Assembly (NCBI GenBank): GCA_964371655.1
Contig: CAYJOD010000012.1
Coordinates: forward strand, 61,704-125,703
Reading direction: 5' to 3'
Source: CAZGSN01 sp964371655
GTDB lineage: Bacteria; Desulfobacterota; Binatia; HRBIN30
Length of the DNA: 64,000 nucleotides
Under the pieces are notes generated by a model, which saw only the letters and a list, made by a program, of their open reading frames with translations, was not told where the DNA came from and made no database searches. The position numbers were made by a program, and so were the translations under genes. Positions 55,605-63,835 of this stretch are shown here, one piece after another; position 1 is the stretch's first letter, and the number at the start of each line of letters is the position of its first letter.

Positions 55605-56582
55605 ATGTCGTTTGGTCCTGTCTTGTGTGACCGCCCGCACCGGGTTGAGTCGGTTCTCGACCTGGTCGGCAACACGCCGCTGGTGGAGATACGCCGTATC
55701 GCGACGGGCTTGGCGCCGCGCGTGCGTATCTTTGCCAAGCTCGAGGGATTGAACCCCGGCGGTTCGGTGAAAGACCGTGCCGCCGTATGGATGGTGCGCG
55801 ATGGTCTCAAAGAGGGCAAGCTGGCGGCGGGCAAGACCATCATCGATTCGACCTCCGGCAACACCGGAATCGCGTTGGCGCTTGCCGGCGCGGTTCTCGG
55901 CTATCCGGTCGATCTGGTGATGCCGGAGAATGTCAGCATCGAGCGCAAGCGCGTCGTCGCCGCCTACGGTGCCAAGGCGATCTTCAGCTCGCCTCTCGAG
56001 GGTTCCGACGGAGCGATTCGGCTGTGTCGGCAGATCGTCGCCGAGAACCCCGAGCGCTACTTCAAGCCCGATCAGTACTCCAATCCGCTCAACCCACAGG
56101 CGCACATGGAAAGCACCGGGCCAGAGATTTGGCGCGCGACCGAGGGCGCGGTCACGCACCTCGTTGCCGGCATCGGCACCGGCGGTACGGTGATGGGGAC
56201 GGGGCGGTTCCTGAAACGCCAGGATTCCAAGGTTCAGGTGGTGGCGGTGGAGCCCGACGACGCGTGGCATGGGTTGGAAGGGCTCAAACACATGGCCAGC
56301 TCGATTGTCCCGGAGATCTACCACGAGGACGAGCTCGATCGGAAAATCAACGTTTCAACCGACGCCGCTTACGAGATGGTCTACCGGCTCGGCAGCGAAG
56401 AGGGTCTGGTCGTCGGCCAATCCTGCGGAGCGGCTCTGGTGGGTGCGCTGCAGGTTGCAAAAGAGCTGGACGAGGGTGTCATCGTCGTCATCTTCCCCGA
56501 CTTCGGAGATCGCTACTTGAGCACCAGCCTGTGGGTCGGATGGCGAAGTTGGTATCAGCAGGAAGGGACGCCGAGTCTGTGA
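55605..56582 (+). CDS. cysM: Cysteine synthase (CysM/CysK-like, PLP-dependent)
   Basis: 325 residues. LVGNTPLVEIRRI and KLEGLNPGGSVKDRAA contain the PLP Lys. The TSGNTGIALA phosphate-binding loop, the GTGGTVMGTGRF loop and the C-terminal SCGAALVGA helix are conserved. Its closeness to a thiocarboxylate-type carrier suggests a CysM-like enzyme that accepts sulfur from the carrier protein, possibly with O-phosphoserine as substrate (inference from the mycobacterial CysO-CysM pair). The C-terminal tail (VGWRSWYQQEGTPSL) is short. Complete. Confidence 0.92.
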   Translation: MSFGPVLCDRPHRVESVLDLVGNTPLVEIRRIATGLAPRVRIFAKLEGLNPGGSVKDRAAVWMVRDGLKEGKLAAGKTIIDSTSGNTGIALALAGAVLGYPVDLVMPENVSIERKRVVAAYGAKAIFSSPLEGSDGAIRLCRQIVAENPERYFKPDQYSNPLNPQAHMESTGPEIWRATEGAVTHLVAGIGTGGTVMGTGRFLKRQDSKVQVVAVEPDDAWHGLEGLKHMASSIVPEIYHEDELDRKINVSTDAAYEMVYRLGSEEGLVVGQSCGAALVGALQVAKELDEGVIVVIFPDFGDRYLSTSLWVGWRSWYQQEGTPSL

Positions 56583-56613
56583 ATGAATCCGATGACCCCG
56601 TCCGCCCAACTGT

Positions 56614-56681
56614 GGTGCGCGCGGCGCACCCTACGGAGACCCGGAAAAGACGAGGGATTTGTAGGGTGCGCTGTGCGCACC
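56614..56681. repeat. GGTGCGCGCGGCGCACCCTAC inverted repeat
   Basis: ggtgcgcgcggcgcacccta then c (56614-56634) and gtagggtgcgctgtgcgcac then c (56661-56681). It lies in the 158-bp gap between cysM and the second E1-like gene. Similar repeats are common in environmental genomes. Confidence 0.85.
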
Positions 56682-56740
56682 GAGGTTCGGCTTAGGTCCT
56701 GAATCGATTTGTTCCCAAACGATCAGAGCTGAGGATCGCG

Positions 56741-57418
56741 ATGCTTTCCGAGCCACAAATCGAGCGCTACAGCCGCCAAATCCTGGTCGCACAAGTGGGT
56801 GGGATCGGGCAGGAGAAGCTACTCGCGGCGCAGGTGGCGATCGTGGGAGGCGGCGCGGCGGCGTCGACGGCAGCGACCTATCTGGCGGCGGCCGGGATCG
56901 GGCGACTGCTCGTGCACGAAGCGCTCGTTGACGTCGTTGCCGGTATCAACGACGACTGCGTGGTGCGCTGTCTGTCGCTTCCAGTTTCGGTTGACGTCCT
57001 GGCAGAGATCGTGGATCACAGCGCTGCCGTCATTTCTGTCCAGACCGATGCGATCGCCGTGAGCACTCTTTACCGGCTCTGTGTCGCGGCCCAACGAATA
57101 CTTCTGTGGGGAAGCGATCGCGGCGGCTGGGCAACATTGAATCGAGCCCAAGACCGGGCGCCGTCGTTGTGTGTCGCGTGCGTGATCGAGGCCGCCGGCA
57201 CGGAGGAATCGCCAACAGCGGCGTTCTGGGTCGGCAGCCAACTAGCCGCCGCGGCGATGTCTATGATCATCGGCTGCTGTCCGGCGCCGGGTGAGATGTA
57301 CAGCTTTGCCGCGCTTGTCGGTGTCGGCGCGCCGACGATGAAGCCGAGTCGGGAACCGTGCCGCCATGGCCGCATGATTCGCGCGACCGTCGCGAACGCC
57401 GACCGCAACCGCAGCTAA
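56741..57418 (+). CDS. Degenerate E1/ThiF-like protein
   Basis: 225 residues from ATG 56741, with TGAGGA upstream. The N-terminus, QIERYSRQILVAQVGGIGQEKLLAAQVAIVGGG, is a full ThiF/MoeB start, the part that the first E1-like gene lacks. Afterwards the protein diverges: GGGAAAS replaces the Gly-Gly-Leu-Gly loop, the Asn-Arg-Gln motif and most of the zinc ligands are missing (only CVAC remains), and the length is about 20 residues short. It may be a regulatory or scaffold partner. It ends 4 bp before the radical-SAM-like gene, so it is probably co-translated. Confidence 0.75.
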   Translation: MLSEPQIERYSRQILVAQVGGIGQEKLLAAQVAIVGGGAAASTAATYLAAAGIGRLLVHEALVDVVAGINDDCVVRCLSLPVSVDVLAEIVDHSAAVISVQTDAIAVSTLYRLCVAAQRILLWGSDRGGWATLNRAQDRAPSLCVACVIEAAGTEESPTAAFWVGSQLAAAAMSMIIGCCPAPGEMYSFAALVGVGAPTMKPSREPCRHGRMIRATVANADRNRS

Positions 57419-57422
57419 CGCC

Positions 57423-58649
57423 ATGCGCGCCGAGACCTCCGCCCCCGTCCTGATGAAGCTGCAAGCGGCGACGCGCGGGATCCATGTCGGCCATGACTTG
57501 CGCGACCGCATCGACGCGTTGGGCTCGCCGCAGACACGCGCCGACGGCAGCCGCGCCATCGAGGTCGTGCTCCCGGGCGATATCTGGGTGACTGCCGCCG
57601 TCGACAGTGGCGGGGCGTCGTCGCCGCTGTTGTCGGGTAGCCTCGATGATTCGCGTCTCGAGTGTGACGGCGACGGCATGGGCGTGCGCGTCGTACTGCC
57701 CCGCTTCTACCAGCAGCTCACCAGCACCAAGCGGCCGATGTGGCAGGTGCTGGCTTCGTTCGGCTCGTTTCTCGCCGTGAACCCAAGCGCCGCCTGTAGC
57801 TTCGGAATACGTGGAGCTCCGTGCCGCTTCTGTCGCGCCGGTACGCCGGTGCCGGCGGCCGAAGCCTTCCCGATGCCCGTGGCCGACGTCGTCGAGAGCG
57901 TGCGCGCCGCCTTCGACGAAGGCCGCGGCGGCCCCGTGTATTTCAACACCGGGTACTTGGGGGGAGAAGACAGCGGCCTCGTCTTTCTTGAACCGTACAT
58001 CCGTGCGGTGAAGCGCAACTTCGCGACCGTGGTGGCGGTGCAGATGCACCCGCCGAAGACCAATGTGTGGATCGACCGCGCCTATGCCATGGGAGTCGAC
58101 GCCATCAGCTACGGCATCGACATTCACGATCCGACGGTCTTGCAGCGCCAATGCCCGGGGCGCATCCGCTTCCTCGGCCGCGAGCGTTACTACGAGGCTC
58201 TCGCCTATGCCGCGACGATCTTTCCGAAGGGAACGGTATGGAGCGAGCTGGTGGTCGGCATCGAGGCGGTGGAGTCGACGCGGCAGGGGATCGAAACCCT
58301 GGCACGCGACGGCGTGCTGCCGGTACTGAGCCCGATGCGCGCCGCGTCGCTGTCGCAACTGCGCGGTGTCTCCGCGCCCGCGGTCGAGGAGATGGTGCCA
58401 TTGATTGCTGATCTCTATCGCGTCGTGCGTGACGCGCGTATTCCGATGGGCTGGGTGCGCGGGCTCAGCTTCGCGGTGACGCCCTTCGAGGCGCGCGCGT
58501 TATCGAACACCGACTCCCCGCGTTCGGGGGCGGTGCAGTACTTTTACCGGAGCCGGCTGAGCAGCTTCGCCGCACGCAACCTATCGCGGGTTCGGCGCCA
58601 GTTGCGCCTGCGCGAGGACGACGAGGGTGGGCCTCACTCCGAGCCGTAG
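57423..58649 (+). CDS. Radical-SAM-like protein with a CX8CX2C motif
   Basis: 408 residues. The Cys cluster is C125-SFGIRGAP-C134-RF-C137, that is CX8CX2C instead of the usual CX3CX2C. A TIM-barrel-like stretch follows: GGPVYFNTGYLGGEDSGL, VVAVQMHPPKTNVWIDRAYAMG, AISYGIDIHDP, ELVVGIEAVESTRQG and DGVLPVLSP, each at a place expected for a barrel strand. Such segments fit a radical SAM enzyme of B12- or PqqE-like layout. The product is unknown. Its position after two E1-like proteins and before a SLC13 transporter points to sulfur chemistry (inference). Confidence 0.72.
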   Translation: MRAETSAPVLMKLQAATRGIHVGHDLRDRIDALGSPQTRADGSRAIEVVLPGDIWVTAAVDSGGASSPLLSGSLDDSRLECDGDGMGVRVVLPRFYQQLTSTKRPMWQVLASFGSFLAVNPSAACSFGIRGAPCRFCRAGTPVPAAEAFPMPVADVVESVRAAFDEGRGGPVYFNTGYLGGEDSGLVFLEPYIRAVKRNFATVVAVQMHPPKTNVWIDRAYAMGVDAISYGIDIHDPTVLQRQCPGRIRFLGRERYYEALAYAATIFPKGTVWSELVVGIEAVESTRQGIETLARDGVLPVLSPMRAASLSQLRGVSAPAVEEMVPLIADLYRVVRDARIPMGWVRGLSFAVTPFEARALSNTDSPRSGAVQYFYRSRLSSFAARNLSRVRRQLRLREDDEGGPHSEP

Positions 58650-58680
58650 GGCCGGAGACACAGGTACCCCGCTTCACGAT

Positions 58681-60132
58681 ATGCCCACGTCGCCCCGAAT
58701 TACGATCGATACCAGACCCCTGTGGCGCCTGCTGCTGGCGCGCAGCAAGCAGCCGCTGTTGCTGCTGTTCGGCGCGGCGCTCTATTTCGGCGTGCTCGAG
58801 GCGCCCACCCCTGAAGGCCTGTCGTGGACCGGGCAGAAGGCCATGGCCGTGTTCGTGCTGTGCGTGTTCTTCTGGGTGTTCGACGTCCTGCCGCTGATGG
58901 TCACCAGCCTGCTGGCTATCATTTTGATTCCGCTCAGCGGCGTGATGCCGACGGCGCAGGCGTACGCGCTTTTCGGCAACGAAGCGGTGTTCTTCATCCT
59001 TGGCGCCTTCATCCTGGCGGCCTGTCTCATGCGTTCCGGGTTGAGCACTCGAATCGCGATCGGAATCTTGCAGCGGTTCGGCAAGACGCCGCGGACGCTT
59101 CTGGTCTCGGTGCTGCTGATGAACGCGCTCATGTCGTTCTTTATGTCGGAGCACGCGGTGGCCGCGATGAACTTTCCGATCATCATCGAGATCGCCGCCG
59201 TGCTGAAGCTCAGCCCAAAGCGTAGCCAGTTCGGCAAGGCTCTGTTCCTGGCCATGGCTTGGGGTACGACGATCGGCGGGGTGGCAACGCTGCTCGGCGG
59301 CGGTCGCGGTCCGCTCGCGCTCGGTATGCTGAAAGAGGCGACCGGCCAGAGCTTTGGTTTCCTCGAGTGGTCGCTGGCGATTCTGCCTTTGGTCGGAGGC
59401 TTGTTGCTGCTTTGCTACGTGTTGCTGCGCTTCTTCTTCAAGCTCGACATCACCGACGTTCACCAGGCCGACGAGGCGTTGCGTCAGAAGCGGCTTGCTC
59501 TCGGACGGATGCGCTTCCAGGAACGCGCGATTGCGATGGTGATGTCGCTGACTCTAATTGGATGGATGGTCCTCGGCGAGGAATTCGGCCTGGCCAACAT
59601 CGCTCTCGGAGGGGTCGTCGCTCTATTCGTGCTCGGGCTCGTGACTTGGCGCGACGTCGAAGGCTACGTGAACTGGGGCGTGATTCTCATGTACGGCGGC
59701 GCCATCTGTTTGGGCGCTGCAATCAACAAGTCCGGTGCGGCGGCCTGGATCGCCGAGGTCACGATCAGTCGCTGGGCGAGCCACGGTTTCGAGGTCGTGT
59801 TGATTCTGTCCTTTCTCGGCATCGTGATGACGGAGGCCATGAGTAACTCCGCCGTCGTGGCGTTGTTGATGCCGGTGAGCCTGGGGATCGCCGCGCAATT
59901 CCACATGGACCCACGCGTCATGGCCCTGGCGGTCGCGGTCCCGGCGGGTCTCGGGTACACGTTGCCGATCGGCACACCGGCGAACGCCATCGCGTACTCG
60001 TCGGGCCATCTCTCAATTCGCGACATGGTCGTGCCCGGCATGGTGCTGAGCATCTCGTCGTGGCTGTTGTTCAACGCCGTCGCCAATTGGTATTGGCCGC
60101 TGCTCGGGCTAAGTATTCACGGAGTCCGATGA
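58681..60132 (+). CDS. SLC13/DASS family anion transporter
   Basis: 483-residue inner-membrane protein with 11-12 predicted transmembrane helices. Helix-hairpin signatures NFPIIIEIAAVLKLSP and SEHAVAAMNFP, a second NSAVVALLMPVSLGIA and GLGYTLPIGTPANAIAYS are typical of the DASS family of sodium-coupled sulfate or dicarboxylate carriers. The SLC13 position next to Sat suggests sulfate. The stop overlaps the Usp start by 4 bp. Confidence 0.88.
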   Translation: MPTSPRITIDTRPLWRLLLARSKQPLLLLFGAALYFGVLEAPTPEGLSWTGQKAMAVFVLCVFFWVFDVLPLMVTSLLAIILIPLSGVMPTAQAYALFGNEAVFFILGAFILAACLMRSGLSTRIAIGILQRFGKTPRTLLVSVLLMNALMSFFMSEHAVAAMNFPIIIEIAAVLKLSPKRSQFGKALFLAMAWGTTIGGVATLLGGGRGPLALGMLKEATGQSFGFLEWSLAILPLVGGLLLLCYVLLRFFFKLDITDVHQADEALRQKRLALGRMRFQERAIAMVMSLTLIGWMVLGEEFGLANIALGGVVALFVLGLVTWRDVEGYVNWGVILMYGGAICLGAAINKSGAAAWIAEVTISRWASHGFEVVLILSFLGIVMTEAMSNSAVVALLMPVSLGIAAQFHMDPRVMALAVAVPAGLGYTLPIGTPANAIAYSSGHLSIRDMVVPGMVLSISSWLLFNAVANWYWPLLGLSIHGVR

Positions 60133-60596
60133 AAGCCGTACTTCTGCTCGCCTCGCCGACGATGGATTCGCCCTTGGCTCGTGCCTACGCTATTGAGCGC
60201 GCCCGCGCGCTCGACGCGGAGTTGATCGTGGCCGCCGTCCTCGATCCAGCCGTCAGCGACCGCGTTGGCCGCAAGCTCGACGAGCGCGCCTTTGTCGGTG
60301 AGAAGGTGACCGAAAGCGTGGTGTGTTGTCTCGAGCGCGATCTGCGCACGCAGGGAGAGGCACTGGTGAAGACTATTGCGGCGCAGGCACGAGGCGCCGG
60401 CGTCGGCGTTACGACGCTGGTCGAAGCAGGGGACCTGAGCGATGTGGCCGGCCGTTGCTGCGCTGGCCGCGACATCCAGACCGTTGTCGTTGCCGCGGAA
60501 AAGCGCTCCTGGATTGGGCGTCTGTTTGCCGCCGATACCGACGTGGAGCGGACGCTGCGCCTGCGGCGCTGCGAGATCAAAGTGATCGAGGGCTGA
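60129..60596 (+). CDS. Universal stress protein family protein
   Basis: 155 residues from ATG 60129 in an ATGA overlap with the transporter. The UspA fold is suggested by KAVLLLASPTMDSPLARAYAIERARALDAELIVAAVLD and a C-terminal VVVAAEKRSWIGRLFAADTDVERTLRLRRCEIKVIEG (a degenerate GxxGS...V-x-R region). The ATP-binding Gly motif is not canonical. Its placement between a transporter and Sat suggests a regulatory role. Confidence 0.75.
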   Translation: MKAVLLLASPTMDSPLARAYAIERARALDAELIVAAVLDPAVSDRVGRKLDERAFVGEKVTESVVCCLERDLRTQGEALVKTIAAQARGAGVGVTTLVEAGDLSDVAGRCCAGRDIQTVVVAAEKRSWIGRLFAADTDVERTLRLRRCEIKVIEG

Positions 60597-60622
60597 AATT
60601 CAGAGAGGAGAAAGTTGAAGCA

Positions 60623-61882
60623 ATGCCTGATTTGATTCCCGTACATGGTGGCCTCGAAGCGCCGGTGTCGCGCACGGTGCCGCTGTCGCACCGCAAGCAG
60701 TTCCTGGCCGAGGCCGCGGGCTTGCCCCGCATCGAGGTCACGCGCGCCGATCTGTCGACCGTATATCGTATCGCCGACGGCACGCTGTCGCCGCTGACTG
60801 GCTTCATGGATGAGGACGTCTGGCATTCGGTCCTCGACGACGAATCGCTCGAGCACGGTTTTCGCCGTTACGCGTGGACGGCGCCGATGTCGTGTCCGCT
60901 TAGCGCCGATGAGGCGCGGCATGTTCGCGTCGGACACGCCGCGGCGTTGGTTCATGAGGGCAGCATCGTTGCGGTCATTCACGTGACCAGCATCTTCGAT
61001 TGGGACAAGGCCAAGCACGTCGAGAAGTTCTACGGCACCAAACGCACCGACCATCCCGGCGGCGAGATGATCATGGGCGACGTGCGTACGAAGCTCGTCG
61101 GCGGCGATCTATGGGCGCTGCCGCAGAACGTCGACCCGGAGTACGGCGAGTTCGTTCTGACACCGCGCCAGGTGCGCACCTTGATCGCCGAGAGAAAGTG
61201 GGAGCGGGCGCTGGCTTTTCAGACCCGGAACCCGCTGCATCGCGCCCACGAGTACGCCCTGGTGGCGGGTGTCGAGCGCCTGACTCGCGAAGGCAAGTTC
61301 GCCGGTGCGATTCTCAATCCGTTGATCGGCGAGCTCAAGGGCGACGATGTCCCGGCACGCGTACGCATGCAGTGCTACCGCGCGCTGCACGATAACAAGC
61401 TGCTCGGGCGTGGCGACAAGGATGAGGCGATGTGGAGCGCGCTCGGCTACGATCTCACCGAAGTGTTCGATCTCATCGGCCTCGACATCAAGATGCTCTA
61501 CGGTGGACCCAAGGAAGCCGTGATGCACGCCGTCTACCGGCAGAACCTTGGGTTCACGGACATCGTCATCGGCCGCAAGCACGCGGATGCACCCTTCAAA
61601 GACGGCACGCCCATCTGGGGCGATTTCGACGCGCAGGAAATCTTCAACAACCTGCGCGGCAGCCTGCACATCCGGCCGTGCAATATCGGCTTCGCCGCGT
61701 TCTTCGAGAGCCTTGGTCGCGTCGATCTGACCGAGCTTCACCCCGACGAGAAACCTGTGGGCATCTCCGGATCGAAGATCCGCACTCTGTTGGGTGAAGG
61801 TCAGCGACCCGACGAGCGCATCTTGCGCCCGGAGATCGCAGACATCCTGATCGCTTACTACAAGACGAAGGCGGTCGCGTGA
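60623..61882 (+). CDS. sat: Sulfate adenylyltransferase (homo-oligomeric Sat)
   Basis: 419 residues from ATG 60623; GAGAGGAG lies upstream. The N-terminal PUA-like domain is followed by the catalytic domain with QTRNPLHRAHE (the HxxH ATP-binding motif), IGRKHADAPFK, and a C-terminal PVGISGSKIRTLLGEGQRPDE. It makes adenosine 5'-phosphosulfate from sulfate and ATP. No APS kinase, APS reductase or sulfite reductase is visible in the window, so the following step must be encoded elsewhere. The gap to Usp is 26 bp. Complete. Confidence 0.95.
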   Translation: MPDLIPVHGGLEAPVSRTVPLSHRKQFLAEAAGLPRIEVTRADLSTVYRIADGTLSPLTGFMDEDVWHSVLDDESLEHGFRRYAWTAPMSCPLSADEARHVRVGHAAALVHEGSIVAVIHVTSIFDWDKAKHVEKFYGTKRTDHPGGEMIMGDVRTKLVGGDLWALPQNVDPEYGEFVLTPRQVRTLIAERKWERALAFQTRNPLHRAHEYALVAGVERLTREGKFAGAILNPLIGELKGDDVPARVRMQCYRALHDNKLLGRGDKDEAMWSALGYDLTEVFDLIGLDIKMLYGGPKEAVMHAVYRQNLGFTDIVIGRKHADAPFKDGTPIWGDFDAQEIFNNLRGSLHIRPCNIGFAAFFESLGRVDLTELHPDEKPVGISGSKIRTLLGEGQRPDERILRPEIADILIAYYKTKAVA

Positions 61883-61948
61883 TCGTGACGGCGAGTGACC
61901 GCGCCTGAGGAACGGGTGCGGTCGCCTGCCGCCTCTGGCGCTCGCCAG

Positions 61949-62024
61949 CATGCGTCGGAGGGGTACCCACAAGGGGTACCCCTACGGACGGAATTCAAGC
62001 GGTAGGGGCAACCTCGTGGTTGCC
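61949..62024. repeat. Two small hairpins: GGGTACCC and GGGGCAACCTCGTGGTTGCCC
   Basis: gggtacccacaaggggtacc then c (61961-61981) and ggggcaacctcgtggttgcc then c (62004-62024). They begin the repeat-rich gap between sat and the DUF1329 gene. No gene in 61883-62530. Confidence 0.75.
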
Positions 62025-62035
62025 CTTGCTTGCTT

Positions 62036-62280
62036 GTAGCCGCGGCCGCCAAGGCCGTGGCCGCCGCTGTTCGTCGGCAGATCGGTCCTTCGATTTCGCC
62101 TGATGCCACGCTCTGGCGAGGTTGTCTCAAAACCCGCGCCCAGCCCGACCCCGCGGCCGAGCCGGCCGCGCTCCCGGCGATTTCCTGAAACAATTCGCGG
62201 GTGGAACGTCATCGCTGGGAGCGCGGGCGGCTCGCCCGCATCAGTCGATCATGTTTTGAGACAACCTCTGGCGAGCGCGG
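62036..62280. repeat. GTAGCCGCGGCCGCC dispersed element interrupted by an insertion
   Basis: Left half 62036-62120 (gtagccgcggccgccaaggc up to ctctggcgag) and right half 62266-62280 (ctctggcgagcgcgg, then ctacgac). Without the insertion it matches 51009-51103. A further copy (gtaaccgcggccgccaggcc up to cgctctggcgagcgcggcca) is at about 62311-62403. Confidence 0.85.
62121..62265. mobile_element. 145-bp MITE-like element with 13-bp TIRs and a 10-bp target duplication
   Basis: The ends are gttgtctcaaaac (62121-62133) and gttttgagacaac (62253-62265), perfect reverse complements. The same 10 bases, ctctggcgag, flank both sides (62111-62120 and 62266-62275). The paralogous repeat at 51080-51100 has the intact sequence without the insertion. 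The interior is GC-rich and non-coding. Confidence 0.92.
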
Positions 62281-62308
62281 CTACGACAGCTGGTGTAAGT
62301 TGGTGCAG

Positions 62309-62405
62309 GTGTAACCGCGGCCGCCAGGCCGTGGCCTTCGTTGCTTGTCAGCGCAGTCATGCTTCGATTCCAGCCGCGCCACGCTCTGGCGAGCGCGGCC
62401 ACGAT
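62309..62405. repeat. Dispersed GTAGCCGCGG element, another copy
   Basis: Starts gtaaccgcggccgccaggcc and ends with cgctctggcgagcgcggcca then cgatc. Related to both elements within the 431-bp tandem unit (50810-51671). Confidence 0.75.
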
Positions 62406-62530
62406 CGGAGGCCGCAACCTACTCCGACTCTCAGCTCCCGCCAAATAGCTTGCCTACGCGTGGCGTTTGCCGTAGCAGACGTGGAAATTTGCGCCGCGTA
62501 AACGTAGGGCCGCCACCGATAGGAGGTCTC

Positions 62531-63835
62531 GTGTTCGCATTTCGCCCCAACGTCCCGCGCTCGGTCGTGTGGCTCTGCCTGCTCGGGTCCTTTCTGATTC
62601 GCGGCTCGATTCGCGCCGAGGAGCCGGCGCAGCCGTGGAAGCTGGACAGCAACAACTGGCAACAAGCCCAAGGCCTATTGCCCGACGCCGTGCTCAACCG
62701 CGTCAAGAAGGGCGAGTACAGCTACCGCGTCGTTCCGGTCGACCCGGAGAAATTCAAGAAAAACTACTCGCAGAAGTTTTGGGATGCGAGCGCGGCGAAC
62801 GCCGGCAAGTACGATATCGATCCCGCGACCTGCGGCTTAAAGGAGGTCGCCACGGGCGCGGTCCCCGATTTCTACTTCGGTTACCCGTTCCCCAAGATCA
62901 ATCCCGCCGAACCCAATGCGGCATGCAAGATGGCCTGGAACTTTACGGCTGCGACGCAGATGGGGAACGGTGGGGGAGCGACATTCACCCTGAATGGCAT
63001 CGACAGCGGCGGCGAATACAAGCGCATCAAGCTGTGGGCGCACTACAATCCCTACCTCGGTCGCGCTGCCGGTCCGCTTCCCAATCCGGACAAGCTGCGT
63101 GCCGCGGCGTTGACCAACGTCCTCGAGCCCGCCGACGTCGACGGCGTGGCCGGGCTCAGCCGCACGCCGAACGACTGGACCTCGCAGGAAGAGTTATGGT
63201 TCTACGTGCCCGCCACACGTCGGGTTCGGCGGGTCAACGCCGCGACCCGATCCGATCCGGTGGCTGGCCTCGACATCTTTGCCGACGACGTCAATTGCTA
63301 CGGAGGCAAGGTCGAGTACTACAAGTGGAAGCTCGTCGGTGAGGCGAACATCTTGGCTCCGGTGTTGAGCCCGGAGCCGCTGCTCCAGACGCGGCTGAGC
63401 CCGACCCGCTGGGAGGTCCAGCTTCCTTACTTCAAGGCCGCCTGCGAGACCCCGGGTGCCACAGGGGCGCCTTGGCAGATCGTCGAGAATCTCAGCATGG
63501 TTCCGCGCCCGGTGTGGATTCTCGAGGGCTACTCGGAAGACCCGTACTACAACTTCGGCAAGGTCATCATGTACATGGACAAGGACATGTACCGCATCTA
63601 CTGGAAGCTGGTTCACAATCGGGCAGGGGAGTACTTCTACAACGCCATGTGCGCCTATCACTGGTCGAAGAGCGAGGACGGGACGTTCTCGGCCGTCGCG
63701 CCGAACATGGTGATCGGGGTCAACGATAAGACCAACCGCGCCGCCATCGCCGGGCGCTACGCTACGCAGTTCATCGAGAACGATTTCGGCGACAAGCATT
63801 TCACCCTGTCGCACCTGTCGCGGATGTCTGAGTAG
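62531..63835 (+). CDS. DUF1329 family exported protein
   Basis: 434 residues from GTG 62531, with AGGAGGT at 62521-62527. The signal peptide ends near GSIRAEEP. The DUF1329 pattern is clear: YDIDPATCGLKEVATGAVPDFYFGYPFP, QEELWFYVPATRRVRRVNAATRSDPV, FGKVIMYMDKDMYRIYWKL and a C-terminal TQFIENDFGDKHFTLSHLSRM. Members resemble LolA/LolB-type lipoprotein or lipid carriers and often lie with YCF48 and RND exporter genes; here those genes are 27 kb away. Complete. Nothing that I can name follows in 63836-64000. Confidence 0.9.
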   Translation: MFAFRPNVPRSVVWLCLLGSFLIRGSIRAEEPAQPWKLDSNNWQQAQGLLPDAVLNRVKKGEYSYRVVPVDPEKFKKNYSQKFWDASAANAGKYDIDPATCGLKEVATGAVPDFYFGYPFPKINPAEPNAACKMAWNFTAATQMGNGGGATFTLNGIDSGGEYKRIKLWAHYNPYLGRAAGPLPNPDKLRAAALTNVLEPADVDGVAGLSRTPNDWTSQEELWFYVPATRRVRRVNAATRSDPVAGLDIFADDVNCYGGKVEYYKWKLVGEANILAPVLSPEPLLQTRLSPTRWEVQLPYFKAACETPGATGAPWQIVENLSMVPRPVWILEGYSEDPYYNFGKVIMYMDKDMYRIYWKLVHNRAGEYFYNAMCAYHWSKSEDGTFSAVAPNMVIGVNDKTNRAAIAGRYATQFIENDFGDKHFTLSHLSRMSE

